Origin: Sediminispirochaeta bajacaliforniensis DSM 16054
GTDB taxonomy: Bacteria; Spirochaetota; Spirochaetia; DSM-16054; Sediminispirochaetaceae
Length of the DNA stretch: 64,000 nt
Direction of reading: 5' to 3'
Assembly (NCBI RefSeq): GCF_000378205.1
Contig: NZ_KB899407.1
Span: forward strand, 239,295-303,294
Part shown: in pieces, positions 52,784 to 61,652 of the stretch
How positions within the stretch are numbered: position 1 is the first letter of the stretch
How the letters are laid out: each line of letters starts with the position of its first letter
Translations under genes and position numbers: made by a program
The notes under the pieces: model-generated
Seen by the model: only the letters and a program-made list of their open reading frames with translations
What the model was told of the DNA's origin: nothing
Database searches by the model: none

Positions 52784-53704
52784 TTACTCTTTGACCATAC
52801 GTTCGGCCTTTGTCATCATGGCGGACATGTCGGTAACGTCCATAGGGACAACAACCCTCGTCTGCTTTTTAGCCAGTTTGCTCAACTCTTCGATATACCC
52901 TTCGGCAACCCGCAGGGCCAGTGCATCCTCTCCCCCCTGATTCGCCACCGACCGGGCAACCAATTTGATTCCTTCAGCCGTTGCTCTCGCCAGGGAAAGG
53001 ATCTCCTGGGCCTTTCCTTCAGCCTCGTTGATCATTTTTTCCTTTACACCTTCAGAGCGGTTGACAGCCTCTTCCATTTCGGCCTGGCTGTAGTTGATCT
53101 TCGACTCTTTCTCTCCGAGACTTCGGGCAATCGCAGCCCGCTTTTCCCGCTCTGCACGCATCTGAACTTCCATCGCCTCCAGGATTCCCGATGGAACATT
53201 GATATTCTGGATCTCATACCGGGAAACCTTGACCCCCCAGGCATCGGCAGCCTCATCCACAGCTTTCACAACCTCGGCATTGATAGCATCCCGTTCTTCG
53301 AAGGTTTTATCAAGTTCAAGCCTACCGATGACCGACCGCATGGTGGTCTGAGCAAGCTGAATGGTTGCATACTGATAATTGGTGATGCCGTAGCTTGCAC
53401 GTCGTGCATCGACCACCTTCATATATAAGACCCCGTCAACCCGAACCTTGACATTGTCCTGGGTAAAACAGTCCTGGGCAGGAACATCGACGGCCATCTC
53501 TTTTAGTCCATGCTTATACTTGACCCGTTCAATAAAGGGAACGAGTACATGAAACCCGGCGTCAAGGGTACGGCTGTACTTGCCAAGCCGTTCGACCACC
53601 AAGGCAACCTTGCCTGGAACGATCCGAACACTACGAATCAAGCTAACAAGAATAACGGCCCCGAAAAGAAAAATAAGAAGCATCAAGGGAAGAAAAGGGT
53701 TCAT
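52784..53704 (-). CDS. SPFH/band-7 stomatin-like protein (QmcA type), second copy
   Basis: 306 residues. N-terminal membrane helix (about 3-22) then the SPFH domain RSVRIVPGKVALVVERLGKYSRTLDAG with FIERVKYKHGLKEMAVDVP, AQDCFTQDNVKVRVDG and AQTTMRSVIGRLELDKTFEER. A helical Ala/Glu/Lys-rich C-terminal part follows. Such proteins scaffold membrane microdomains and assist FtsH-type quality control. The start overlaps the preceding paralogue by four bases (ATGA). NfeD lies upstream. Confidence 0.92.
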   Translation of the reverse strand: MNPFLPLMLLIFLFGAVILVSLIRSVRIVPGKVALVVERLGKYSRTLDAGFHVLVPFIERVKYKHGLKEMAVDVPAQDCFTQDNVKVRVDGVLYMKVVDARRASYGITNYQYATIQLAQTTMRSVIGRLELDKTFEERDAINAEVVKAVDEAADAWGVKVSRYEIQNINVPSGILEAMEVQMRAEREKRAAIARSLGEKESKINYSQAEMEEAVNRSEGVKEKMINEAEGKAQEILSLARATAEGIKLVARSVANQGGEDALALRVAEGYIEELSKLAKKQTRVVVPMDVTDMSAMMTKAERMVKE

Positions 53705-54615
53705 ACCTTACCTCCGGCTATTCCCGGTGCCACCGTATCGATAAGAGATTTAAGCCTGGCAAGATCATCCGGAAGAACCGTTGTTTCCGCCGTATCGAGA
53801 ATGGCTCCAAACTTGGTAAGATACTGTTCCGCCAGCCGCAAGCCCATGGCCGCCTTTCCCTTAGGAAGCTGCAATGCCTCGGCGATCATCTGTAAGCCTT
53901 CGGCTGTGGCCGCACTGGTAACCTCAATCGCCTTGGAGCGCCCTTCCGCTTCGTTAATCCGACGCTGGCGCTCTCCCTTGGAAAGATTAATCGCAGCCTC
54001 CCGGTCTCCCTGAGAGATGTTGATACGGCTCATTTTTTCGCCTTCGCTGGCAAGAATTTCCGCCCGCTTCTCCCGCTCCGCCCGCATCTGCTGCTCCATC
54101 GCCTGTTCGATGGTATCGGTGGGGCGAATATCCTTTATCTCATAACGAGTAACCTTGATGCCCCAAGGATCGGAAGCCTCGTCAACGGCCCGGACGATTG
54201 CATCGTTGATCTCATCCCGTTCACTGAAGGAACGATCAAGATCCAGTTTTCCGATCTCCGACCTCATCGTGGTCTTTGCCAGCTGAGCGGTTGCATAGCG
54301 GTAATTGTCGATCCCATAGCTCGCCTTTTCTGCATCCATCACACGGAGATAGAGAAGTCCGTCGACAGTAACCTGGACATTGTCCGCGGTAATACAGACT
54401 TGAGGCTCCACATCGATCACCTCTTCTTTCAGGGTATGCTTATAGGCCACCCGCTGGACAAAAGGAATCACGAGATGAAGTCCGGAGCCGAGACTTTTCT
54501 CGTACTTTCCAAATCTTTCAATGATATACACCTCCTGCTCGGGTACGATCCTGATCAATTTAAAAAAGATCACGATGACCACAAAGGCAAGAAGGTAGGC
54601 CAAAATAACGTTCAT
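53701..54615 (-). CDS. SPFH/band-7 stomatin-like protein (QmcA type), first copy
   Basis: 304 residues; closely related to its neighbour. N-terminal helix LAYLLAFVVIVIFFKLI, then SPFH core RIVPEQEVYIIERFGKYEKSLGSG, ITADNVQVTVDGLLYLRV, AKTTMRSEIGKLDLDRSF. The helical tail is rich in Glu/Arg/Ala. It lies between NfeD and the second copy, so the cluster may build a hetero-oligomeric SPFH/NfeD membrane complex. Confidence 0.92.
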   Translation of the reverse strand: MNVILAYLLAFVVIVIFFKLIRIVPEQEVYIIERFGKYEKSLGSGLHLVIPFVQRVAYKHTLKEEVIDVEPQVCITADNVQVTVDGLLYLRVMDAEKASYGIDNYRYATAQLAKTTMRSEIGKLDLDRSFSERDEINDAIVRAVDEASDPWGIKVTRYEIKDIRPTDTIEQAMEQQMRAEREKRAEILASEGEKMSRINISQGDREAAINLSKGERQRRINEAEGRSKAIEVTSAATAEGLQMIAEALQLPKGKAAMGLRLAEQYLTKFGAILDTAETTVLPDDLARLKSLIDTVAPGIAGGKV

Positions 54616-54655
54616 AAAGCCTCCAATAATAATCCGTTACATAAGAGTATAGCAA

Positions 54656-55180
54656 TCACAAAGTAGTTTCTCCGGATTTCGGAGAAGATGGATCTTCGAG
54701 ACGATCCAGGAATTCGTCCCGGCCGATTCCCTCAAACGGGGCCGTTACCGTTAGTGTCAGTCCCGATATTTCTATGACTTCAGCCTTGTTACCAGGCTCA
54801 AAGGTTTCGGTTAAGCTAACGGCCTTCCAGCTGGTTCCCCGATATCGAACCCTTCCCGGCTTATCGGGGGAAATGGTTTCAAGAACCGTAACGACTTCTC
54901 CTAATCCCTCATTGGAGATAGATCTGTTAAGAACTGTTCCCCGAAAGATTTTTGCAAAATGCCGCCTCAGAAAGGCAAAAGAGAGTACGGAACTTACAGC
55001 CCAGAGTAACAGCTGGCTTCCAATATCGGAGGCAACCGGAGGAACCAAGGCCGACACAAGCGCCGTCAAAAGAGCACCTGCCCCAAAAAAGAAGATGGTA
55101 AAGCCGGGTATGACCATTTCAAAGGCTATGAGCAATACGCCTATAAGCCCCCAGACAAAGGGAGGGGAAAAAAACATCAC
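54656..55180 (-). CDS. NfeD-like membrane protein
   Basis: 174 residues of the short NfeD type without protease part. Three or four membrane helices up to about 95, then an OB-fold C-terminal domain (EVVTVLETISPDKPGRVRYRG, FEPGNKAEVIEISGLTLTV). NfeD and SPFH proteins almost always pair to organise membranes. It starts with MMFFSPPFVWG and is 40 bases upstream of the first SPFH gene. Confidence 0.9.
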   Translation of the reverse strand: MMFFSPPFVWGLIGVLLIAFEMVIPGFTIFFFGAGALLTALVSALVPPVASDIGSQLLLWAVSSVLSFAFLRRHFAKIFRGTVLNRSISNEGLGEVVTVLETISPDKPGRVRYRGTSWKAVSLTETFEPGNKAEVIEISGLTLTVTAPFEGIGRDEFLDRLEDPSSPKSGETTL

Positions 55181-55278
55181 GTTAAAAGCTCCTTATTCTC
55201 ATTCACAGCATAGTAAGAGCGGGACATGAAGTCAACGATTCTGATATCATGGAATGACAGAAGAGGAGGGGCGGTTCA

Positions 55279-55860
55279 ATGATATCGGAGAAACAGTACC
55301 ACTGCGATGCACAATTTATCCAAAACGATATGATTGATATGGATTTCACCGATCATACCTTTGAGAATTGCAGCTTTTCGAACTGTCGCTTTTCCGAATT
55401 GAAGCTGGCCGGGACAGGCTTCATCTCCTGTGTGTTTGAGACCTGTGAGTTTGTCGTCACAGAAATACAAAACGTTAGCTTCAACGATACCCTCTTCGAT
55501 GCATGCAAGCTTTTGGGAATCAATTTCACCAATTGTAATGATTTCGGCTTTTCTCCACGTTTTAAGGCTTGTTTGATGAAGTCGGCCGTCTTCAACAACA
55601 AAAATCTCAAAAGTATGCCTTTCGAATCGTGCGAGATTGCGGACTGCGACTTTACCGAATCAGATCTTCGGGATGCCGACTTTTCAAATTCCTTTTTCAA
55701 AGGTACACGCTTTCACCAATGCGACCTTCGGAAAGCGGATTTCCGCACGGCAAGGGGCTACGAGATCAATCCCATGACAAATAAGATCGTACAGGCACGT
55801 TTTACCCTGCCAGAAGCTCAGTCGTTTCTTCTCTTTCTTGGAATCGACCTAGGCCCCTAA
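55279..55860 (+). CDS. Pentapeptide-repeat protein
   Basis: 193 residues with repeated A(D/N)LXX-like units: FENCSFSNCRFSELKLAGTGF, FETCEFVVTEIQNVSFNDTLF, CDFTESDLRDADFSNSFFKG. These form right-handed quadrilateral beta-helices like Qnr/MfpA, which mimic DNA and shield gyrase. Whether it protects against quinolones is unknown. GAGGAGGGG precedes the ATG. The stop overlaps that of the convergent amylase gene by four bases. Confidence 0.88.
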   Translation: MISEKQYHCDAQFIQNDMIDMDFTDHTFENCSFSNCRFSELKLAGTGFISCVFETCEFVVTEIQNVSFNDTLFDACKLLGINFTNCNDFGFSPRFKACLMKSAVFNNKNLKSMPFESCEIADCDFTESDLRDADFSNSFFKGTRFHQCDLRKADFRTARGYEINPMTNKIVQARFTLPEAQSFLLFLGIDLGP

Positions 55861-57197
55861 ACGCCCTCCTCCGGGCCTTGCGTCGAAAAGATACGAAAAG
55901 ATTTTGGGCCAAGCTCAGGCTGGACACCGGCGACCTCTCCCGTAAGTGTATCACGAAGTTCCTGAAGGCGAGCTTCCTTCAGTGGAATCGGCATCGATCG
56001 GTCGGCGGAATTCAGGAGTATCAATACCCAGTCATCACCATGATTCCTGACAAACCCCAATTGCCGGGAGGCCACATGGACCTGTCGATAGTCGCCTCGG
56101 CGGAGAGCAGGATGTCTTTCACGAAGCAAAAAAAGTCCGCGAATAAGCTCCGGAAGCCGGAATCCGGAACGCTCGATCTGTTCGGCAGGAGGCCGGAGAT
56201 TCCAGTCAGATCCCGGCTCCTTCATACCGGGAGTCTCCCATTCGCTTCCGTAGTAGAGAGCGGGAACACCGGGCATGGTGCAGAGAAGCGCATAGACGGT
56301 TGGAAGATCCGCACGATCTTTCAAAATGGAAGCAATACGTGATACATCGTGGTTATCCACAAAATTGAACAGGGGTAACCCACGGCATAGCCCTTCTTCG
56401 CCGAAAAGCCGATTCAGCGACCAGGCAATTTCGAAAAAATTTCCGTCGTTGTGGCTGGAATAGATTCCCTTATAGCACTCATAATTGGTTACCGAATCCA
56501 GTCCATCCAAACGCAGATAACTGCCGTAATCTCCATGAATTACCTCACCAAGCAGTGCAAAGTCGGGATCGAGGGATCTGCATAATCCGGCCAGTTCCCG
56601 AAGAAACCCTTCCTCGAGGTTGTAGGCGACATCGAGACGCAGCCCATCGACGCCATATAGTTCCTTCATCGACCGAACAGCCCCGAACAGATGATCTTTC
56701 ACCTCTGCATTGGAAAGGGCCAACTGAACCAACTCATGGTGCCCTTCCCAGCCGGTATAGGAAAACCCATCGTCCCCGAAACCAGGCGAAGAAAAAGAGA
56801 CGCCGTCGAACCAGGAAACGTAGTCGGAGGCAGCACCCTTTTGCCGCAGGTCATAGAAGGCCCAGAAATCACGACCCACATGATTGAATACCCCGTCGAG
56901 CATCAGCCGCATTCCCCGACGATGCACTTCTTCGGCAAAATCGGCAAAGGATTCGTTGGTTCCAAGGCGCCTATCGATATGGTAGAAGTCCACCGTATCA
57001 TAGCCGTGGCTTGTCGATTCAAAGACAGGACCGAGAAGAATGGTATCAAAGCCCATCTCTCGTATGGGATCAAGCCAGTCGATGATTTTCAGGATTCGAT
57101 GTTCCGCCGGAGATGAGAAATCGTTTCTATGAGGGGCCCCGCAAAATCCCATAGGAAAGATGTGATAGACCCGGGCCTCGTTCCACCAGCTGCTCAT
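55857..57197 (-). CDS. Alpha-amylase family glycoside hydrolase (GH13)
   Basis: 446 residues. GH13 conserved regions in order: DGVFNHVGRD (region I, about 101), GLRLDVAYN with nucleophile Asp189 (region II), LLGEVIHGD with acid/base Glu218 (region III), and DNHDV (about 281-285, region IV). There is no signal peptide, so it acts inside the cell on maltooligosaccharide-type substrates; cyclomaltodextrinase or trehalose/amylo-type function is possible. A TetR gene precedes it (in its direction), 14 bases between. Confidence 0.92.
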   Translation of the reverse strand: MSSWWNEARVYHIFPMGFCGAPHRNDFSSPAEHRILKIIDWLDPIREMGFDTILLGPVFESTSHGYDTVDFYHIDRRLGTNESFADFAEEVHRRGMRLMLDGVFNHVGRDFWAFYDLRQKGAASDYVSWFDGVSFSSPGFGDDGFSYTGWEGHHELVQLALSNAEVKDHLFGAVRSMKELYGVDGLRLDVAYNLEEGFLRELAGLCRSLDPDFALLGEVIHGDYGSYLRLDGLDSVTNYECYKGIYSSHNDGNFFEIAWSLNRLFGEEGLCRGLPLFNFVDNHDVSRIASILKDRADLPTVYALLCTMPGVPALYYGSEWETPGMKEPGSDWNLRPPAEQIERSGFRLPELIRGLFLLRERHPALRRGDYRQVHVASRQLGFVRNHGDDWVLILLNSADRSMPIPLKEARLQELRDTLTGEVAGVQPELGPKSFRIFSTQGPEEGV

Positions 57198-57211
57198 ATG
57201 CTTCCTCCTTC

Positions 57212-57778
57212 TTACGAGTAGATCCCGTGGGAAAATTGTCTAACGGCCTCGCGTCGAACTCGGTCATCCAAACCCGTGTTTCCGTCGAGAAAAAGGGAAA
57301 CATAGGTGTGGAGCATACCGAGAAAGGTAGCGGCAAAGGGCTTGCTCCGTCCTTTCATGTTGCCGTGATCTCCGGAGGCCAGGCGAAAAAGGGTTTCGAA
57401 GGTGCGGTACTGTTCTTCAAGCCACGGCTGTATGACAAGGCGCGCCTCACTCTTTATCGGAGCATGAATCATCGAAAGCATAAGCCGGGAAAAGAGCGGT
57501 TGTTTTTCGGCAAAGGAAAAAAAGCAAGCCGCAGCCTGGTCCAGGTTTTGGGGAAGATCGTGATGGTACGAGGCTGCGTGGGCCAAAGCCTCGTTCACTT
57601 CCTGAAACAAGGGAGCGATAAGCGCTTCCAGCAGCCCCCTTTTGCTGCCGAAATGGTGATAGAGACTTGGCTTTGTGATGCCTGCGGCATCGACGATCTC
57701 CTGAACGCCGACGGCATCATACCCACGTTCGGCAAAAAGTTTGAGGGCACAGGCACTAATAAGAGGGCGGCTACTCAT
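57212..57778 (-). CDS. TetR/AcrR-family regulator
   Basis: About 188 residues. N-terminal helix-turn-helix LISACALKLFAERGYDAVGVQEIV and AGITKPSLYHHFGSKRGLLEAL. Ligand domain unknown. The ATG of MSSRPL is chosen; a perfect palindrome lies 8 bases upstream of it, so earlier ATGs (still open) would put the operator inside the gene. It is transcribed with the amylase gene downstream and probably represses both. Confidence 0.88.
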   Translation of the reverse strand: MSSRPLISACALKLFAERGYDAVGVQEIVDAAGITKPSLYHHFGSKRGLLEALIAPLFQEVNEALAHAASYHHDLPQNLDQAAACFFSFAEKQPLFSRLMLSMIHAPIKSEARLVIQPWLEEQYRTFETLFRLASGDHGNMKGRSKPFAATFLGMLHTYVSLFLDGNTGLDDRVRREAVRQFSHGIYS

Positions 57779-57785
57779 AAGAGTA

Positions 57786-57803
57786 ATATACCGATCGGTA
57801 TAT
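57786..57803. promoter_or_regulatory. 18-bp perfect palindrome, probable TetR operator
   Basis: ATATACCG followed by ATCGGTATAT forms an uninterrupted 18-base palindrome just upstream of the TetR start codon, in the usual place and form for autorepression. Confidence 0.65.
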
Positions 57804-57859
57804 AGCTTGTCAAGATAGAATATTTGGTAAAAAGAGCCCCAGAAATACAAAAAAAGGCT

Positions 57860-58093
57860 TCATCCCTTCTTTCTATATATGTTGAGATTAACTCCGATTT
57901 TTTTCTTAAACAACCGGCTGAAGTAATGAGGATAATCAAATCCAAGTTCATAGGCTATTTCGTTAATAGTCATATCGGAGCCGAGAAGAAGGCTTTTGGC
58001 TTTTTCAAAAACCTGATAGAAAATATGCTCATGCGTAGTTTTCCCGGTTTCTTTTTTTAATAGATCACTCAAATAATGATCAGAATAATTCAT
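57860..58093 (-). pseudogene. AraC-family DNA-binding domain remnant
   Basis: Only 77 codons: LSDLLKKETGKTTHEHI and NEIAYELGFDYPHYFSRLFKKKIG are the end of an AraC-type regulator, whose sensor domain is missing. The homology extends a few codons before the ATG into the neighbouring SDR fragment, so the gene was cut by a deletion rather than being a small regulator. Probably not functional. Confidence 0.8.
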
Positions 58094-58317
58094 CTGCTTC
58101 GCACAATTTTATGTATAATCGTCTTTATGCATTCCTGAACAGACTCTTCAACGGTAACGTCCAACGGAAGAATAGAGATACCGCTTCCTTCAAGAGCCTG
58201 AAGTTTGTTCATCTTTCGGGAAGCTCCATAAACAGTAAACCCGGCTTACTTAAGTAAAATCGACGTTTCCCTGCCGATCCCGGAAGATGCTCCGTTAATT
58301 AATACAACCTTCTCCAT
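58090..58317 (-). pseudogene. Short-chain dehydrogenase N-terminal remnant with in-frame stop
   Basis: Reading leftward from the ATG: VVLINGASSGIGRETSILLK, the SDR Gly motif for NAD(P), then an in-frame TAA, then AGFTVYGASRKMNKLQAL and LPLDVTVEESVQECIKTI. The rest of the SDR is missing; the frame meets the AraC fragment. The nonsense codon and the truncation mark it as dead. Confidence 0.82.
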
Positions 58318-58546
58318 AAAAATCTCCTTATCATGAATGATGAACATAATTTGCTGAATCAAAAGGAATATCAAAATTCAATAAATGGAGATTATTCTAC
58401 ACATTTTACCGATCAAACAGTTCATTTTGATTGCTTTTCGCTTCAGTCCTTATATGAATCTATTGATACACGCACGAATAGTAACGTACATTAATATCAT
58501 ACAGACAAGCATGATTTTTCCGTTGATAAAAAATGAGGAGACATAT

Positions 58547-59497
58547 ATGAATTTGGCAGTCGCTCAGTTTCAACCCAAGGATGGAGATAAAACATATAAT
58601 CTCTCTGTTATTGACGAATTGACAGGCAGAGCTAAAGCACAAAAAGCAAACCTGATAAGCTTTCACGAAATGTCCATTACAGCCTATACCCATACGAAGG
58701 ATCTTGATCTGTATGCACTAAAAGCCCTTGCCGAAGAAGTTCCGGCTGGTTCCAGCACAAAAAAGCTGATGCAGATCTCCTCAAAACATGGGATTCCCAT
58801 TTTGGCCGGACTGGTAGAGATTGAAGGCGATAAAATATACAATACGTATATTTGTGTTGACCAAAATCGGTTAGTTGCCAAATACAGAAAATTACATCCA
58901 TTTATCAATACACATATGTCCCCGGGAGCGGGTTATGTATTATTTGATTTACTAGGTTGGAAGTGCGGGATTCTTATCTGCTATGATAATAATGTTATTG
59001 AAAATGTTAGAGCAACGGCCTTATTAGGAGCAGAAATCATTTTTGCACCTCATGTAACAGGATGCACTCCATCAGCCATGCCAGGCAGAGGATATGTAGA
59101 AGATTCAAAATGGCAAAATAGAAAAGAAGATCCCGTTTCGCTAAGAATGGAATTCGACGGCCCAAAGGGAAGAGGCTGGCTTATGAAGTGGTTACCCGCA
59201 AGAGCCTACGATAATGGAGTGTATTACGCTTTTACCAATCCTATAGGCTATGATGGAGAACATCTAAAATGTGGCAATTCCATGATTATCGACCCTTACG
59301 GTGAAATTCTTTCCGAGATCAGATCGTTCGATGATGATATTACAATAGCTAAAATTGTTAAGGACAAGATACAGCTTTCGGGAGGATATAGATACCGCAA
59401 GGCCCGCAGAACTGCATTATACAAAGATATTATTGGGCAGGAAAATCTCGGTACCACCAAACCCCAGTGGTTGAACAGCGACTGTTCTTCTTTATAG
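58547..59497 (+). CDS. Carbon-nitrogen hydrolase (nitrilase superfamily)
   Basis: About 316 residues. Catalytic Glu in FHEMSI, Lys in KYRKLHPF, Cys in ILICYDNN; all three are present. The superfamily hydrolyses amides, nitriles or carbamoyl groups; CYDNN replaces the common CxxxRFPE pattern, so the substrate is unclear. The ATG used has GAGGAG upstream; 54 further codons upstream are open but without signals. A membrane-protein gene follows in the same direction. Confidence 0.88.
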   Translation: MNLAVAQFQPKDGDKTYNLSVIDELTGRAKAQKANLISFHEMSITAYTHTKDLDLYALKALAEEVPAGSSTKKLMQISSKHGIPILAGLVEIEGDKIYNTYICVDQNRLVAKYRKLHPFINTHMSPGAGYVLFDLLGWKCGILICYDNNVIENVRATALLGAEIIFAPHVTGCTPSAMPGRGYVEDSKWQNRKEDPVSLRMEFDGPKGRGWLMKWLPARAYDNGVYYAFTNPIGYDGEHLKCGNSMIIDPYGEILSEIRSFDDDITIAKIVKDKIQLSGGYRYRKARRTALYKDIIGQENLGTTKPQWLNSDCSSL

Positions 59498-59625
59498 GAG
59501 AAGTTATTCCCGCGCTTACTCAATCCTATCAGCAAACTTTCGAATCCTTGATTTACGTCAATGCAGTACAGCGTTTTTCGTGCTACATATTGGCACAAGT
59601 TGATAAGGCTCAAGGAGGAATTGAC

Positions 59626-60381
59626 ATGGCAAAAGAGAACATCGATGAAGAATCAATACATACTGTTTCCATAATTGCCGGTATTAGTTTCAGTATTATG
59701 ACCTTTGCGGCTTTTTTTGCTTCCGGGTTTGTATATGACAATCTCATTGTATCATATGATGCATTGACTACGGCACGTAATATTATTGAATCACAGTCCT
59801 TATTTCGCGCTGGATTATGTGGCTGGTTAATAATCATTGTCGCAGATGTCATCGTTGCATGGGCCTTCTACCTTTTTTTCAGCTGTACCGATAAAAAACT
59901 ATCCCTCTTATCCTCCTGTCTCCGTTTTCTTTATGCCTGTATCCTTGCCATTGCTGTCTCCTGTCTCACTTTTGTAACCATTCTAAGCGATACCAATTTT
60001 GCTCGGTCAATGAACACGGAACAATTGTATCCGCAGATAATGCTATTCGTTAACGCCTTTGACGCGATTTGGAATTGGGGACTCATCATTTTTGGAGTTC
60101 ATCTTCTGCTCACGGGAATCATAGCAATAAGATCTAATATCGTACCGACGATTATGGCAATAATTCTAATCGCCGCATCCGCAAGCTACCTGATCGTCAA
60201 CCCGGCCTATATGTTGCTTCCCCGCTATTCAACAACAATAGAGATCATAGACAAAATTCTTAAAGTGCCGGCGATGGGAGAGGTAGCGTTCGGCTTATGG
60301 TTATTTATACGGGGCGGGAAAAAGAAGTATGGTAAAAACTTTACCGCTGCAATCATGAAAGCCGGGACAATCGCTTTTTAA
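59626..60381 (+). CDS. DUF4386-like membrane protein
   Basis: About 251 residues with six hydrophobic helices. Segments AGISFSIMTFAAFFASGFVYD, NIIESQSLFRAGLCGWLIIIVADVIVAW and ALLLPRYS-type (MLLPRYSTTIEIIDK) fit the DUF4386 family. Function unknown. The ATG has AAGGAGG; the frame is open upstream into the nitrilase gene. It is convergent with, and overlaps by 29 bases, a Crp-type regulator. Confidence 0.75.
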   Translation: MAKENIDEESIHTVSIIAGISFSIMTFAAFFASGFVYDNLIVSYDALTTARNIIESQSLFRAGLCGWLIIIVADVIVAWAFYLFFSCTDKKLSLLSSCLRFLYACILAIAVSCLTFVTILSDTNFARSMNTEQLYPQIMLFVNAFDAIWNWGLIIFGVHLLLTGIIAIRSNIVPTIMAIILIAASASYLIVNPAYMLLPRYSTTIEIIDKILKVPAMGEVAFGLWLFIRGGKKKYGKNFTAAIMKAGTIAF

Positions 60382-60919
60382 TTCTGCTCAGAGATTCAAG
60401 AGTTATTCCCAGATAACTCGCGATCTGATGCTGGGGAACCCGAGTAAGAAGGTCGGGCCTCGAGTTTTTCAATGATGTGTAACGTTCTTCGGGCGTTGAG
60501 GCTTTGAAAGCAGCAAAGGAGTGCTGAACTTTACCGAATTTCCGCTCTAATAACTGCAAATTTAGTTCCTTCAATTCAGGGAATACTTCGTACATGTTCT
60601 GCTCGAAGTCACTTTTGCCGACGATTAATGCAGAATCATCCAGGCAGGTAATAAAGAAATCAGACTTCGTTTGCTGATCTTTCCGTCCAAAATCTGCAAA
60701 AAATTCTCCTTCGGTATAAAACTCGACGGTCTGTTCTGTAGCTTTTTCATCATAAAAATACTGTCGGAGGCATCCCTTTATCACAAAAAAGCAAAGAGAG
60801 GAGAGATCTCCCTGGCGAAGCAGAATATCTCCTTTGCCATGCAACTGTAAGGGAAGGGCATCGACTATATCCTGAAGACGTTTTCTGTCGAACGAAGTAC
60901 CACTTTCCAGATATGTCAA
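60353..60919 (-). CDS. Crp/Fnr-family regulator
   Basis: 188 residues. cNMP-binding-like beta-roll (GDILLRQGDLSSLCFFVIKG, QTVEFYTEGEFFADFG) and a short C-terminal helix-turn-helix (RVPQHQIASYLGITLESLSRIKKRL). No Fe-S cysteines or clear cAMP pocket. The start is TTG with AGGCGG upstream. The gene is in the direction away from the membrane-protein gene it overlaps. Confidence 0.85.
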   Translation of the reverse strand: MTYLESGTSFDRKRLQDIVDALPLQLHGKGDILLRQGDLSSLCFFVIKGCLRQYFYDEKATEQTVEFYTEGEFFADFGRKDQQTKSDFFITCLDDSALIVGKSDFEQNMYEVFPELKELNLQLLERKFGKVQHSFAAFKASTPEERYTSLKNSRPDLLTRVPQHQIASYLGITLESLSRIKKRLSRLS

Positions 60920-60962
60920 AAGGTCCGCCTTTAGTTATAGTATAGACTGTAGCATATCCCAC

Positions 60963-61547
60963 CTATTTCTGCTTCGAGAGAATACCGAAAAAGAACAACT
61001 GAATAAGCTCTGAAATATCATCGCGGCCTGATAATGTTCCGAGATTAGATTCAACTCCTTTTTGAAAGATATGGATATGTGTCAAAATAGTGGTCGTTTT
61101 TACCTTTTTATCGATAAATCCGGAAGTTTTACCCAATTCAATAAATTTGATCATCAAGCTGTTTGCTTTTTCCTTGAATTCTTGCTCATAGTAATTGTTC
61201 AGAACCTCATCCAGGCTCAGAAGCTCGGTGAAAAAATCACCTCTGAGGAATTTAAGTCCCTGATTTTTATTCATGATTATCATTTTTACTTTTTCAGGAA
61301 AAGGATTCTCACTTTCTATTATGTTATTAATATCAAAAAGTATTTCCGAAGAAACGGCTTTGATAACATATCTAATCAAATCATCCTTACTGTTAAAGTA
61401 TTTATAGATGGAAACCTTCGACACCTGTGCCTTCTCGGCAATTTCGTTCATGGATACCTTTTTTATTCCGTAAAGCGAGAATAATTCGATACTGGCATTT
61501 TTAATATTTTCTTTTTTCTTTAAGGTTCTTTTTTCATGTCCAGTCAT
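60963..61547 (-). CDS. TetR-family regulator
   Basis: About 194 residues. Helix-turn-helix NASIELFSLYGIKKVSMNEI and AEKAQVSKVSIYKYFNSKDDLI. Divergent from the two amidohydrolase genes; a strong promoter with an overlapping inverted repeat lies in the gap, so it most likely represses them. The ATG has GGAG 7 bases upstream. Confidence 0.88.
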   Translation of the reverse strand: MTGHEKRTLKKKENIKNASIELFSLYGIKKVSMNEIAEKAQVSKVSIYKYFNSKDDLIRYVIKAVSSEILFDINNIIESENPFPEKVKMIIMNKNQGLKFLRGDFFTELLSLDEVLNNYYEQEFKEKANSLMIKFIELGKTSGFIDKKVKTTTILTHIHIFQKGVESNLGTLSGRDDISELIQLFFFGILSKQK

Positions 61548-61582
61548 AAGGCTTCTCCGAAATGGTAAATTATCACAAAAAG

Positions 61583-61629
61583 TTGACACAGTCAAATTAT
61601 TATTGTACTATATAAACCGTAATAGTACA
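61583..61629 (+). promoter_or_regulatory. Promoter and operator of the amidohydrolase operon
   Basis: TTGACA (61583-61588), 17-base spacer, TACTAT (61606-61611). An inverted repeat TGTACTAT / ATAGTACA (61604-61611 and 61622-61629, 10-base gap) overlaps the -10, and TTGAC-ACA-GTCAA is a smaller palindrome over the -35. This is a good TetR operator. Confidence 0.75.
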
Positions 61630-61652
61630 TTTAGTTTTAAAAAGGAAGGAAT

